Shown here: positions 43,817 to 54,284 of the stretch, piece after piece
How positions within the stretch are numbered: position 1 is the first letter of the stretch
Layout of the letters: every line of letters begins with the position of its first letter
DNA from: Prolixibacteraceae bacterium
GTDB lineage: Bacteria > Bacteroidota > Bacteroidia > Bacteroidales > Prolixibacteraceae
Direction: 5' to 3'
Assembly: GCA_018648265.1 (NCBI GenBank)
Contig: JABGRN010000002.1
Span: 1 to 64,000 of the forward strand
DNA length: 64,000 nt
Program-made: the position numbers and the translations under genes
The notes under the pieces: model-generated
Seen by the model: only the letters and a program-made list of their open reading frames with translations
Databases searched by the model: none
Told to the model about the DNA's origin: nothing

Positions 43817-45097
43817 ATGAACAAGAATGATATTATTGCTTTAAAAACCGAAGCCAAAAACCATTTAATAAATGAACTTCTACCTTTCTGGACAACCCGC
43901 ATGAAAGATAAAAAAAATGGGGGTTACATTACTCATTTTGACGAAGATGGGAAAGATACTGGCGAAGATGAAAAATCGTTGATTGCCCAAACCCGCTGTC
44001 TTTATACCATTGCATCTGCACACCGTGCCGGTTATGGAAAAGGTAAATATGCTGAACTGGCCAAACACGGTGTTGATTTCCTGATCAACAAAATGTGGGA
44101 CAAGGAAAACGGTGGTTTTTATTGGTTGATGGACAGGAAAGGCAAGGTAAAAATAGACCAGAAAATAATATACGGGCATAGTTTTGCCATCTATTCTTTA
44201 AGTGAATATACTTTGGCAACTGGTGACCAGCGTGGTGTTGAATATGCTGAAAAGGTTTTCGACCTGATTCAAAAATATTGCGTAGATACGATGTATGGTG
44301 GTTATTGGGAAATGTTTCAGCGCGACTGGACATTAAATGGCCCTGGCAGTGCGGGTGGCGACAGAAAAACACTTGATGTTCACATGCACCTAATGGAAGC
44401 ATTTACCACACTTTATGAGTGTACTGGAAAAGAAGTACACCGTCGTAAATTGTTAGAAGATATCGATCTATTAAATATTCGTATAAATCATCCTGTGTAT
44501 AAAACCGGTATTCCTCAGTTTTTTAAAGACTGGTCAATTGCCCCTCAAATTAAATTTGATATTATTTGGGGCTGGGACCGTTTCTCAGAAGAAGGTGAGA
44601 AAGGAAATGCAACCGACAATACTTGTTATGGGCATAATGCAGAATTTGCCTGGCTGCTGATTCATTCATTTAAGATTCTAAAAATTGATCCAAAAACGTA
44701 TGCCAAAACATTCAAAATTATTTTCGACCATACCATAAATAACGGCATAGATTACGAGTTGGGTGGTGTTTATGTTGAAGGGCCCCATTCGGGTGGCGTT
44801 TCTGACAAGGAAAAGGAATTCTGGCAACAAGCTGAAGTATTAATTGGCATGTTGGATGGCGTTCTCCTTTTTGGTGACGAAAAATATTGGGAAGCATACA
44901 AAAATGTTCACCGTTTTGTATTCGACAAAGTAATAAACAAGGATGTTGGCGAATGGTATGCCTTGCTCACCCGAAAAGGGGAACCTATCTGGACCCACAT
45001 GGGGCATTCCTGGAAAATAAACTACCACACGGTTAGATCGATGATTCAGAGTATTCACCGTTTGGAAAGATTAGAAGTGAAAATAAACAAACAATAA
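43817..45097 (+). CDS. N-acylglucosamine 2-epimerase (AGE)-family sugar epimerase/isomerase
   Basis: The 426-residue protein has an alpha6/alpha6 barrel with AGE hallmarks: GYITHFDEDG, IAQTRCLYTIASAHR, IYGHSFAIYSLSEY, KTLDVHMHLMEAFT, CYGHNAEFAWLL, and GHSWKINYHTVRSM. The conserved His residues in GHS, VHMHLMEA and GHNAEF form the usual proton-transfer centre. Members act on N-acetylmannosamine, mannose/fructose or cellobiose; length and GHNAEF are closest to cellobiose 2-epimerase or mannose isomerase types. It ends 4 bp before the symporter gene, so uptake and epimerisation are linked. Confidence 0.88.
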   Translation: MNKNDIIALKTEAKNHLINELLPFWTTRMKDKKNGGYITHFDEDGKDTGEDEKSLIAQTRCLYTIASAHRAGYGKGKYAELAKHGVDFLINKMWDKENGGFYWLMDRKGKVKIDQKIIYGHSFAIYSLSEYTLATGDQRGVEYAEKVFDLIQKYCVDTMYGGYWEMFQRDWTLNGPGSAGGDRKTLDVHMHLMEAFTTLYECTGKEVHRRKLLEDIDLLNIRINHPVYKTGIPQFFKDWSIAPQIKFDIIWGWDRFSEEGEKGNATDNTCYGHNAEFAWLLIHSFKILKIDPKTYAKTFKIIFDHTINNGIDYELGGVYVEGPHSGGVSDKEKEFWQQAEVLIGMLDGVLLFGDEKYWEAYKNVHRFVFDKVINKDVGEWYALLTRKGEPIWTHMGHSWKINYHTVRSMIQSIHRLERLEVKINKQ

Positions 45098-45101
45098 AAC
45101 T

Positions 45102-46715
45102 ATGAATTTATCGCTAACTAATCTCGATTGGATTATTTTAACGGTTGTAATGGTTGGAAGCCTTTCTTTCGGCCTTTTTATGGCTTATCGTAAAAAAGCA
45201 GGGAAGAACAGTATTAATTTCTTTTTGGGGGGGCGGTCGATAAAATGGCCGGTTGTTGGTGCCTCGCTATTTGCCACAAATATTGGAGCCGAACATTTGG
45301 TGGGTTTATCGGGCGACTCGTATCGTTACGGGCTTTCAGCAGGTTCGGTAGAATTGACTTGTGCAATTACATTGGGTTTTGCCTGCGCAATTCTTTTTCC
45401 TTATTACATGAAAAATAAAATTTACACAATCCCTGAATTTCTTGAAATGAGGTTTAACAGGCGTGCCCGTACGTTCTTTTCAGGCCTCATGTTGGTTATC
45501 AGTGTTATGACCAAACTAGCTTTCACATTGTTTGCAGGTGCCCTGGTTTTGAATAGTATTCTTGGCTGGAATGTGATGACAACAGTTTTCTATATTGGAA
45601 TTACGGTTGCTGCTTTTACAATAATTGGGGGTTTTACAGCAGTTGCCTATTCCGATGTAATTCAGGTTGTTTTAATGATTGGGGGGGCAGCGGTAATGCT
45701 TTTTATCGGTTTAGACAAAGTAGATGGATGGAATGGCTTAATGGAAAAAGTACCCGAAATGATGAAAATTTCAGCACCTTATGACGATCCGGTCTATCCT
45801 TTTTGGGGAATATTAGCTACCGCTTTTTATGCTGGGATTTTTTACTGGGGAATAGACCAGGTGAATGTTCAACGGGTACTTTCGGCCCCTAATATAAAAC
45901 ATGCAAGATGGGGGGCCATGTTTGCTACTTTGCTAAAACTTCTCCCAATATTTCTTTTTGCGCTGCCGGGTGTAATTGCTTTTGCACTATTTCCCGGGGA
46001 ATTGGAAGGCGAAGAGACCAAACAAACTTTTGTATTATTACTGAATAAACTTTTACCAAGTGGATTGCGTGGTTTGATGCTGGCATCGTTAATGGCTGCT
46101 CTTGTTACATCGCTTATTGCGGTACTGAATTCGGTTTCTACACTGGTTGTGCGGGATTTTATAGTTGAATTCAGGCCAAATACTTCAGAAAAAAAACAGG
46201 TTTCAATGGGCAGGTATATTATTTTAATTGTAACTTTTTTAGGGATTGGAGCTGCGTATTTAGTATATAAAAATGAGGAGGGATTGTATAAATATTTGCA
46301 AACAATTACGGCTTATTTAGTAATTCCGGTTTTCCCTGCAATCTTCTTCGGAATTGTAAGCAAAAAAGTTACCCTAAAAGGAGCTGCTGCATCAGTACTT
46401 GTGGGGATTGTTTTGGCCACAATATTTGTTATCGACCAGCTTTTGGGATACGATGCCGGGAAAGAAGTATTTCCAATCCTTCATCATAAATTAACACTAA
46501 ATTTTGGCTACCGTGGACTTTGGGCCGAAATTATAATAACCGGCGTTTTGTTTGCCGTTTCGGCATTTACGGAAAAAACTTCGCCTGAAAAGCTTGCCAA
46601 AACCACAATTAACTATTCGAATGGGGTAGCAAGATTTGAAGGGATAACTGACTGGAGGTTACATTTGGGGATACTTTCTTTAATTACATTATTCCTTTAT
46701 ATTTGGTTAAGTTGA
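45102..46715 (+). CDS. Sodium/solute symporter (SSS family), sugar type
   Basis: A 537-residue inner-membrane protein with about 13-14 hydrophobic segments. LTNLDWIILTVVMVGSL begins the first helix, GASLFATNIGAEHLVGLSG is the conserved SGLT-type loop, and GFTAVAYSDVIQVVLM is the family signature region. It should import a monosaccharide or disaccharide with sodium. It is the last gene of the sugar-use cluster and 4 bp after the epimerase gene. Confidence 0.92.
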   Translation: MNLSLTNLDWIILTVVMVGSLSFGLFMAYRKKAGKNSINFFLGGRSIKWPVVGASLFATNIGAEHLVGLSGDSYRYGLSAGSVELTCAITLGFACAILFPYYMKNKIYTIPEFLEMRFNRRARTFFSGLMLVISVMTKLAFTLFAGALVLNSILGWNVMTTVFYIGITVAAFTIIGGFTAVAYSDVIQVVLMIGGAAVMLFIGLDKVDGWNGLMEKVPEMMKISAPYDDPVYPFWGILATAFYAGIFYWGIDQVNVQRVLSAPNIKHARWGAMFATLLKLLPIFLFALPGVIAFALFPGELEGEETKQTFVLLLNKLLPSGLRGLMLASLMAALVTSLIAVLNSVSTLVVRDFIVEFRPNTSEKKQVSMGRYIILIVTFLGIGAAYLVYKNEEGLYKYLQTITAYLVIPVFPAIFFGIVSKKVTLKGAAASVLVGIVLATIFVIDQLLGYDAGKEVFPILHHKLTLNFGYRGLWAEIIITGVLFAVSAFTEKTSPEKLAKTTINYSNGVARFEGITDWRLHLGILSLITLFLYIWLS

Positions 46716-47158
46716 TAAAAGTTCTTCAATAATATTTAGAGACTGTTTTACATTCTGCCAATGGCGGGCAACGTAATAACTATTGAGGTATTTGATAAGT
46801 GTGCTATAAAAAATTGCAGAATTTTTAATCAAATAATTTCTCGAAGCTTTGCTTCGGGGTTCTATATATTCTCCCCTGAATTTCAGGGGAGATGTCCCGA
46901 TATTGTCGGGACAATGGGGTGAAATAGAGAAAATTCGACTTTCGGCTTCTTTGCAGAAATAAAGTTGGGGTAATACTCCTTGGCTATAGTACCGAGATAG
47001 TCAACTTTAAGAATTTTCTTTATTAGAATATTTTTTTTTAAGAAATAGTAAACAACAAACCATCTATTTAATCAGACAAATACTAATTGCTACAAACAAC
47101 ATCAAAATATTTTCACAACTTTGAAGTTTCTTTAATTACCCTTATTTAATTTAATAGC
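46716..47158. other. Intergenic region with stacked hairpins
   Basis: The region has no gene. It contains the hairpin group at 46842-46913 (see that entry) and AT-rich sequence before the glycosyltransferase start. No tRNA or clear promoter was seen. Confidence 0.4.
46842..46913. repeat. Three consecutive hairpins
   Basis: CGAAGC-TTT-GCTTCG (46842-46856), CTCCCCTGAA-T-TTCAGGGGAG (46871-46891, perfect 10-bp arms) and TGTCCCGA-TATTG-TCGGGACA (46893-46913, perfect 8-bp arms) follow one another. They lie 127 bp past the symporter stop. The pattern is that of a dispersed intergenic repeat and may also help end the transcript. Confidence 0.8.
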
Positions 47159-48277
47159 TTGAAAATAGCAGTAAAAAAAAGAATTATCGTTTCTGTAACC
47201 AACGATTTGGTTTCCGATAACCGGGTTCATAAAGTTTGTACAACTTTAACAAAAATGGGATTTTTGGTTTTGTTGATTGGCAGGAAACTCCCAAAAAGTA
47301 TAACGTTGAATTCGCGTAATTACGATACAAAACGGTTGAACCTAATGTTTAAAAAGGGGCTATTGTTTTATGCGGAATTCAATTTCCGGCTATTTTTGTT
47401 TCTGCTCTTTTCAAAATCTGATGTGCTTCTTTCTAACGACCTCGACACTTTAACTGCTAATTTTTTAGTTTCAAAATTAAAAAAGAAACCACTGGTTTAC
47501 GACAGTCACGAATATTTCACCGAAGTACCTGAACTAATAAACCGGCCAAAAGTACAGCGAGTCTGGGAATGGCTGGAAAGCAAAATAGTCCCGAAAATAA
47601 AACATGCGTACACAGTTTGCGATTCAATAGCAAATGTTTACAAAAAAAAATATGGCGTCTCATTTAAAGTAGTCAGGAATATTCCGTTTGCTTTAATTTA
47701 TCCAAAAGAAAAAATCCCTCAAAAAAAATTTTCCGAAAAAATAATTTTATATCAGGGAGCAGTAAATATTGGCAGAGGTTTGGAACAAGCCATTTTAGCA
47801 ATGAAATTTATTGAAAATGCCAAACTAATAATTGCCGGCGATGGTGATATAAAACCTCAATTAGAGAATTTAGTTGAAAAAGAAAACTTACAAAATAAGG
47901 TAGAATTCACAGGGCGCTTGCCAATTGATGAGCTGGAAAAACTTACCCCACAAGCCGATCTCGGACTTTCTATCGAAGAGGATTTAGGATTAAACTACCA
48001 CTTTGCTCTGCCTAATAAATTGTTCGATTACATTCAGGCACAAGTTCCTGTTTTGGTTACCAACCTTCCCGAAATGTTTGCCATTGTAAATAAATACCAA
48101 ATTGGAGAAATTACATCGACTCTGGAACCAAACGAATTGGCAGAAAAAATAAGAATAGCACTTTTCGATATTGAAAAAAGAAAAGAATGGCTGAAAAATT
48201 TAAAATTGGTAGCCAATGAATTAACCTGGGAAAATGAGGAGAAAATTTTAGACGGGATATTTTTGCGATTTCAATAA
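47159..48277 (+). CDS. Glycosyltransferase family 4-type protein
   Basis: The 372-residue protein starts at TTG (47159); no in-frame ATG precedes the first strand. The N-terminal GT-B half begins IIVSVTNDLVSDNRVHKVCTTL and the C-terminal half holds the nucleotide-sugar site: GRLPIDELEKLTPQADLGLSIEEDLGLNYHFALPNKLFDYIQAQVP in outline, with the Glu and the P-K-ffDY pattern of GT4. It transfers a sugar from an NDP donor to a cell-surface glycan or lipid, target unknown. No other surface-polysaccharide genes adjoin it. Confidence 0.85.
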   Translation: MKIAVKKRIIVSVTNDLVSDNRVHKVCTTLTKMGFLVLLIGRKLPKSITLNSRNYDTKRLNLMFKKGLLFYAEFNFRLFLFLLFSKSDVLLSNDLDTLTANFLVSKLKKKPLVYDSHEYFTEVPELINRPKVQRVWEWLESKIVPKIKHAYTVCDSIANVYKKKYGVSFKVVRNIPFALIYPKEKIPQKKFSEKIILYQGAVNIGRGLEQAILAMKFIENAKLIIAGDGDIKPQLENLVEKENLQNKVEFTGRLPIDELEKLTPQADLGLSIEEDLGLNYHFALPNKLFDYIQAQVPVLVTNLPEMFAIVNKYQIGEITSTLEPNELAEKIRIALFDIEKRKEWLKNLKLVANELTWENEEKILDGIFLRFQ

Positions 48278-48431
48278 TAAAAACAAAACTTCTTTAAATG
48301 TCATTCGAATTTGTAGCAAAAAAAAATCTGCTACACATACAAATAGTATATATTCTTTTAAAGTTTTTTTTTAAGTTAATTTCGCCTTTATGTTTTCCCG
48401 ATAAAATCACATAAACTATTTCTACATAAAA

Positions 48432-49154
48432 CTACACATTCGATTCCAGCAAACATTCAAAATCGATAATGACTTCGTTATTAGCAGAATCGCTAATTTT
48501 TCCATCGGCACACACCAAAGTACGCGCAGGTTTTTTAGCAATCGCTGCATAATCGTGCGATGCCATTAAAACAGTTTTACCAGCTTTATTTAATTGAATA
48601 AACAAATCAAGTATCTCTCCCGAAGTTTCCGGATCGAGGTTTCCAGTGGGTTCGTCGGCGAGAATAATAATTGGGTCGTTTAAAATTGCCCGTGCAATAA
48701 CAACACGTTGCTGTTCTCCGCCACTCAGTCGGTGTGGCATTTTTGTTAATTTATCGCTAACCCCGACACTTTCTAAAACTTCACCGATCCGATTATCAAT
48801 ATCATTTTTGTTTTTCCAACCGGTGGCCTTTAAAACGAAAGCCAGGTTTTCGTACACATTCCTATCGTTTAGCAACCTGAAATCCTGAAAGACTACACCC
48901 AGTTTTCTCCGTAACAATGATATTTCTTTAGATTTTATCCTCGACAAATTAAAACCAGCAACCTGGCCACTCCCTGAAAATAATGGCAACTCGGCGTTCA
49001 GAGTTTTAATCAGGCTGGTTTTACCGGTACCAACTTTACCGATAACGTAAACAAATTCACCCGAATCAACCTTTAAATCCACACTCGAAAGTATCCGGTT
49101 TTCATGTTGGTAAATATCTGCTTCAATCAACTCCACAACCCTGTTTTCCTTCAT
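48432..49154 (-). CDS. ftsE: Cell division ABC transporter ATP-binding protein FtsE
   Basis: A 240-residue ABC ATPase with Walker A GKVGTGKT (39-46), signature LSGGEQQRV, Walker [13 protein letters not shown] and switch His in MASHDY. Overall it matches FtsE, which works with FtsX to control peptidoglycan hydrolysis at the septum. ftsX is not adjacent, which is common in this phylum. Lipoprotein-release ATPase LolD is the main alternative. It is divergent from the TPR gene with a 228-bp gap. Confidence 0.82.
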   Translation of the reverse strand: MKENRVVELIEADIYQHENRILSSVDLKVDSGEFVYVIGKVGTGKTSLIKTLNAELPLFSGSGQVAGFNLSRIKSKEISLLRRKLGVVFQDFRLLNDRNVYENLAFVLKATGWKNKNDIDNRIGEVLESVGVSDKLTKMPHRLSGGEQQRVVIARAILNDPIIILADEPTGNLDPETSGEILDLFIQLNKAGKTVLMASHDYAAIAKKPARTLVCADGKISDSANNEVIIDFECLLESNV

Positions 49155-49230
49155 AATAAATAAATGTTTCCGAAATTAAACTAATTTTTTTATCCGGTTT
49201 GAATAATAAACGAAAGAAATAAACAGTTTC

Positions 49231-49255
49231 TTGTTAAGAAATTAAGATAGTTTTG
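49231..49255 (+). promoter_or_regulatory. Possible promoter of the TPR-barrel operon
   Basis: TAGTTTTG (49248-49255) fits TAnnTTTG, with TTG at 49231-49233; the spacing of 14 is shorter than ideal. It lies 128 bp before the TPR gene. Confidence 0.35.
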
Positions 49256-49382
49256 CAACGAACAAGCAAATGTTTATACCTATTTTTGTTGATTAAAACA
49301 CCTTCGTTCAGGGTTTTATTGCCAAATAAACAAGCGTAAAACCTAAAACGGATTCACGTTAAAAAAAGATAACAACAAGAGC

Positions 49383-52300
49383 ATGAAGACAATTAGAAAT
49401 TTAATTTTCCTCCACTTGTTAATTCTGGTTCATTTACAGTTGAATGCACAGCAAACAGCTTACTTCAGCGATGTTCAGAAAGAAATAGTAATTGCAAAAG
49501 AACTATTTGGGCATGGAAAATTCAATGCCGCATTCAGGCAATTTGAAAAAATTCAGAACGATGTAAACGAAAAGTCAGAACTGTTTTCTGAAGCTGAATT
49601 TTTCAAATCGGTTTCGGCGTTAAAAGCAGGCCACTCTTCAGGGAGTAAAATGGTAAACAAGTTTATTAACGATTTTCCAGAAAGTCCGTACAACAATCGG
49701 GCATGGTTCAACCTTGGCGACTACCAGTTTGAAAAAAAGCAGTATCCAAATGTTATTCGCAGCTATGGAAATGTTGATCGTTCCGATGTGTCTGACAAAG
49801 AACGCGTTAAACTGCAATACCAAACTGGTTATTCGCATTTAATGACTGACAATAACGATTTGGCAGCTTCCGAATTTTATCAGATTAAAGACGAAAACAG
49901 TTTGTACAGTAAACCGGCAACCTATTATTGGGCGCACATAATGTATTTAGAAGAAAACTTTGAATCGTCGCTTCAGGGATTTTCGAAATTAGACGGCGAC
50001 CCAACTTATTCGAGGGTTATTCCATTGTACGTTAGCCACATTTATTATAAACAGCAAAAATACAACGAGGTGGTTAATTACACTACATCAATTATCGACG
50101 ATGTTGAAAAAGAGCACCAAGCTGAACTTTCGAAATTGGTAGGCGACTCCTATTTTCATTTGCGCAATTATACTGCCGCTATACCATACCTCGAAACTTA
50201 CCACGAAAATCCAAGCCTTAAAACACGGGAAGACAATTATCTTTTGGGGTATTGTTATTACAACACAGGAAGTTTCGACAAATCGGCTCCTCTTTTAGAA
50301 AAAGCTTCGAAAGGAAAAGATGAAATGGCACAAAATGCTTATTACCATCTGGCAGATTGTTACATTCAGTTAAATGAAAAAGAAAATGCAAGGATTGCAT
50401 TTGAAGCAGCTTCTGAATTCGATTTTAACGAACGGGTAAAAGAAGATGCTCTGTTCAGTTATGCAAAACTAACCTACGAGCTTTCGTATTCGCCTTTTAA
50501 CGAAACAATTAAAGCTTTCGACCGCTACATTGCCACTTATCCAAATTCGGAAAGAAATGCGGAAGCTTACCGTTATTTAGTAGAAGTTTTTATGGTTACA
50601 CGCAATTACAGGGATGCAATCAATTCTATAGAAAAAATTCAAGTAAAAACCCCTGCAATTTTAAGGGCATATCAACGAGTGACTTATTACCGCGGACTTG
50701 AACTGTTTAATAACCTTGCTTATAACCAGGCGGTCGATTTTTTCGACCTTTCGCTTAAAAACAGTAGCCACAGCAGGGAAATAAATGCTAGTGCCCTTTT
50801 CTGGAAAGCAGAGGCACTTTACCGCGTAGGCGATTATAATAATTCAATTTCAACGTATAACCAGTTTTTAAGGACTGCAGGGGCATTTTCGATGCCTGAA
50901 TACCAGGATGCGCAATACAATCTTGCATACTCCTATTTTAAACTTGAAGATTATGAACAGGCAAGTTCACTTTTTAGAAAATATGTAAATGCCATGCAAG
51001 GCAAACGCAGCGAAAAATTAGCTGATGCCCTAAACCGAGTGGGTGATTATTATTACCTGGAAACAAATTATTCCCTGGCTCAACAAAACTACGAGCAAGC
51101 ATACAACATGAAAATTTATGAAGCCGATTATGCACTTTTCCAAATTGCTTTTTGCCAGGGATTGCAACGAGATCAACAAGGAAAAGTAAATAATCTGGAA
51201 CGACTGCTGGCAGGATTCCCCGATTCTGATTATCAGGACGACGCTTTGTATGAACTGGGCCGTGCCCACGAAAGATTGGGGCAGAATTACGAAGCAGCGC
51301 AACAATACCAACAAATAATCAATAGGCACCAACAAGGAATTTATTATCGGAAAGCACTGTTGCAAATGGGTTTAATAAATTACAACAATGGAGATTATCC
51401 GCAGGCTCTTGACCAATACCAAATTGTAGCTGAAAATTATCGGGGAACACCTGAAGCGCAGTCGGCAATGCTTGGTATTAAAAACTGCTACGTAGAAATG
51501 AACAACATCGATGCTTATTTTGCCTATGCCAACCGGCTTGGTTCGGGTGTCAATGTAACCGTATCGGAACAAGATTCGCTTACTTATTTGTCGGCAGAGC
51601 GGCTGTACATGGCTGGCGATCCAAATGCCTCAGCTCAATTACAAAGATACCTTCAACAATTTCCAAATGGTAGTTTTACACTAAATGCCCATTTTTATCT
51701 TGCTGAATCTCTTTACAAGGAAGGGCGCTACTCTGAATCGAACGAACATTATTCTTATGCAGCATTACAACCCGATAATATTTTTAGTGAACCTGCACTT
51801 TCACGTTCATCGGAATTAACTTACAATGCCCAACAATATTCACAGGCGCTTGATATGTTCGTTCGACTGGAAAACATTGCTAACAGCAAGTGGAATATTT
51901 TAAAAGCTTATACCGGCCAAATGCGTTGTTATTTTAATCTCGAACGTTTCCCCAATGCGATTGAAGCCGCTGAAAAGGTGAAAAAATCGGATATTGTAAA
52001 CGAAGCTTTAGTGCGCGAGTCAAATTACATCACCGGAAAATCGTATTACAAATTAGATAATTTTAACCTTGCGATACCCGGTTTAAAAGAAGTAGCAAAC
52101 GACACAAAACTTGAACAAGGAGCGGAAGCAAAATTCTTGCTTTCAGAAACTTACTACCGTCAGGAAAATAAAACACAAGCCGAAAACGAAATTCTGGATT
52201 TTATTTCGAAAGGGACCCCCTACCAGTTTTGGCTGGGAAAAGCTTTCCTTTTACTTTCTGATATTTATATTGACAAAGGAGATGAATTCCAGGCCAAACA

Positions 52301-52454
52301 TACCTTAAAAAGTGTGGTTGAAAATTATGGAAACGATACCGATGGAATTAAAATTGAGGCGGAAAGAAAATTGGCGGCCATTGAAGCCGGCGAAAAACTC
52401 GAACAGAAAAAAGCCATTGACAATTCGTTACAATTAAAATTAATCGACAATTAA
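49383..52454 (+). CDS. Large periplasmic TPR-repeat protein
   Basis: The 1023-residue secreted protein (signal ending QLNAQQ, about 24) is made of more than twenty TPR-like helix pairs, such as AWFNLGDYQFEKKQYPNVIRSY, NAYYHLADCYIQLNEKENARIAFEAA and QDALYELGRAHERLGQNYEAAQQY in outline. No enzyme domain is seen. It is probably a periplasmic scaffold, and the next gene, 10 bp away, encodes an outer-membrane barrel, so the two likely act together in envelope assembly or transport. The exact role is not recognised. Confidence 0.85.
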   Translation: MKTIRNLIFLHLLILVHLQLNAQQTAYFSDVQKEIVIAKELFGHGKFNAAFRQFEKIQNDVNEKSELFSEAEFFKSVSALKAGHSSGSKMVNKFINDFPESPYNNRAWFNLGDYQFEKKQYPNVIRSYGNVDRSDVSDKERVKLQYQTGYSHLMTDNNDLAASEFYQIKDENSLYSKPATYYWAHIMYLEENFESSLQGFSKLDGDPTYSRVIPLYVSHIYYKQQKYNEVVNYTTSIIDDVEKEHQAELSKLVGDSYFHLRNYTAAIPYLETYHENPSLKTREDNYLLGYCYYNTGSFDKSAPLLEKASKGKDEMAQNAYYHLADCYIQLNEKENARIAFEAASEFDFNERVKEDALFSYAKLTYELSYSPFNETIKAFDRYIATYPNSERNAEAYRYLVEVFMVTRNYRDAINSIEKIQVKTPAILRAYQRVTYYRGLELFNNLAYNQAVDFFDLSLKNSSHSREINASALFWKAEALYRVGDYNNSISTYNQFLRTAGAFSMPEYQDAQYNLAYSYFKLEDYEQASSLFRKYVNAMQGKRSEKLADALNRVGDYYYLETNYSLAQQNYEQAYNMKIYEADYALFQIAFCQGLQRDQQGKVNNLERLLAGFPDSDYQDDALYELGRAHERLGQNYEAAQQYQQIINRHQQGIYYRKALLQMGLINYNNGDYPQALDQYQIVAENYRGTPEAQSAMLGIKNCYVEMNNIDAYFAYANRLGSGVNVTVSEQDSLTYLSAERLYMAGDPNASAQLQRYLQQFPNGSFTLNAHFYLAESLYKEGRYSESNEHYSYAALQPDNIFSEPALSRSSELTYNAQQYSQALDMFVRLENIANSKWNILKAYTGQMRCYFNLERFPNAIEAAEKVKKSDIVNEALVRESNYITGKSYYKLDNFNLAIPGLKEVANDTKLEQGAEAKFLLSETYYRQENKTQAENEILDFISKGTPYQFWLGKAFLLLSDIYIDKGDEFQAKHTLKSVVENYGNDTDGIKIEAERKLAAIEAGEKLEQKKAIDNSLQLKLIDN

Positions 52455-52464
52455 AAAAAAGATC

Positions 52465-54267
52465 ATGATCGGTAAAAAAATAAAATATATTGTTCTTGTA
52501 CTTCTGATTGGTGCTACCACTGAAGTGGCTGCCCAACGAGATACTACTTTGTCGCAGGAAGTTGAGGTGTTTAAGGCTTATAAACCAAGCATTTCGGATG
52601 CAGATAAAATTAATGAAATGCCAAAAATCGATGATGCCGAACATCAGAAACCGACTTTCAATTACAGTATTTTCAGCCAGCCTATTTACAATACATTTTC
52701 TGTTAACACACTAAAAGCAGCAACGATTGCAAGCAAACCAAAACAAGACACAGGATATGGTTTAGTTAGGGCAGGCCTGGGAAATTACAATAAACCTTAC
52801 GGCGAGTTTTTTTTCAATACCCAAAATACAAAAAACACTATTTTTGGCTTACATGGAATGCACCTTTCTTCGCTTGGAAAATTAAGGTTTGAAGGTGACA
52901 ACAGGGTTGATGCGCCTTTTTCTGAAAACGGGGCGGAAATGTTCATAAAACACTTATTCAGAAATTCCGTTCTTTCGGTTAACTTAAATTTCGATCACAA
53001 TGGATTTAATTATTACGGTTATCCCGTTGATTCTATTCCAACTCCATTAAATGAGGAAAATCAAAATATAAATTACATCGGTACAAAACAGGCTTTTTCC
53101 AAGGGGGGGATAAACATTAATCTGGTAAATTCAACTGCCAATAAGAACGATCCGACTTTCGGCTTTAACTTTTTATATCATTATTTCGGAACAAAAACCG
53201 ACCAACGCGAACACTTTGGCCAATTTACCGCCGATGTTAAAAAACCCATGAATATTGGTGTGGGATTGTTAGAGGCCGGAGCATCTTTTATACAATCGGA
53301 TCAGATTTTTAATCGGAATTTATTGATGGTTGGTAAAAGTCAGCAAACCTGGTTAACAGCGAAACCAGCTTATTACCTCGGTAACGATGTTGCAAATATC
53401 AGGGCAGGTTTTAATGCCTGGTTTGTTCTCGACAACGATATTGATATTCGTGCCAAAATTGCGCCAAATGTCAGGGTTAATTTTGCGCCGGTTAAAGAAA
53501 TCATTAATATTTTTGCCGGAGTCGATGGAAATTACATCAACAACCACTATTCTAAAATTGCCTACGAAAATCCTTTTGTTGATCCTCAACACGATGTAAA
53601 AAACAGTTTCGAGAAATTGCATTTTTATGGTGGATTCGATGGGAAATTTGCTACCAAAACCAATTTCAAAATAGCAGTCGATTATTCAATGATAAACGAT
53701 CAACCACTTTATTACCTATTTAAATATATTTACCCAACCGCCGGGCCACTGCCAAGTCCATCGATAATCGACAACGATTTCGATGTTTTATACGATAATT
53801 TGGATTTACTGAAGTTTAATCTTGAAATTTTCCATACATCATCGGAAAAACTCGATCTTTTAATTTCCGGAAATTATTACGTTTATAAATTAGAAACACA
53901 AGATGAAGCCTGGAATTTACCCGACTGGGATGCAAAATTGTCGCTTGCTTATAAAATTACAGAACAACTTAGTGTTTCATCCGATATATTTTTAGTTGGA
54001 AAAAGGAATGCACTAATTATCGATGCAACCGGTTTCGATCCACGTCCAATACCCTTTTTCGACCTAACTGAATTGCCTTTTGTAAATCAAAGTTCTTACA
54101 ACCTCAGCACGGCAATCGATCTGAATTTCGCAGCAAATTATAAGATAACACAAAAATTTTCGGTGTTTGCGCAACTAAATAATTTTGGGTTTCAAAAATA
54201 TCAGCGTTGGTTTGGTTACCCGGTACAAAGTTTCAACTTTTTGGGCGGTTTAAGTTATGCTTTTTAA
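52465..54267 (+). CDS. Outer-membrane beta-barrel protein
   Basis: The 600-residue protein has a signal peptide (to about 23, VAAQ) and then alternating aromatic/hydrophobic strands ending in Phe (GGLSYAF), as needed for BAM-dependent insertion. There is no plug domain and no TonB box, so it is not a SusC-type receptor. The segment before the barrel (EVEVFKAYKPSISDADKINEMP) is typical of a group of Bacteroidota proteins found next to TPR genes. Function is unknown. A strong terminator follows. Confidence 0.82.
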   Translation: MIGKKIKYIVLVLLIGATTEVAAQRDTTLSQEVEVFKAYKPSISDADKINEMPKIDDAEHQKPTFNYSIFSQPIYNTFSVNTLKAATIASKPKQDTGYGLVRAGLGNYNKPYGEFFFNTQNTKNTIFGLHGMHLSSLGKLRFEGDNRVDAPFSENGAEMFIKHLFRNSVLSVNLNFDHNGFNYYGYPVDSIPTPLNEENQNINYIGTKQAFSKGGININLVNSTANKNDPTFGFNFLYHYFGTKTDQREHFGQFTADVKKPMNIGVGLLEAGASFIQSDQIFNRNLLMVGKSQQTWLTAKPAYYLGNDVANIRAGFNAWFVLDNDIDIRAKIAPNVRVNFAPVKEIINIFAGVDGNYINNHYSKIAYENPFVDPQHDVKNSFEKLHFYGGFDGKFATKTNFKIAVDYSMINDQPLYYLFKYIYPTAGPLPSPSIIDNDFDVLYDNLDLLKFNLEIFHTSSEKLDLLISGNYYVYKLETQDEAWNLPDWDAKLSLAYKITEQLSVSSDIFLVGKRNALIIDATGFDPRPIPFFDLTELPFVNQSSYNLSTAIDLNFAANYKITQKFSVFAQLNNFGFQKYQRWFGYPVQSFNFLGGLSYAF

Positions 54268-54284
54268 ACTGTTGGATTTTTATG

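Noticed and set aside
46716..47158. tRNA gene or attachment site
   Set aside because: The stems present do not form a cloverleaf and no CCA-type 3' end or anticodon arm is seen.
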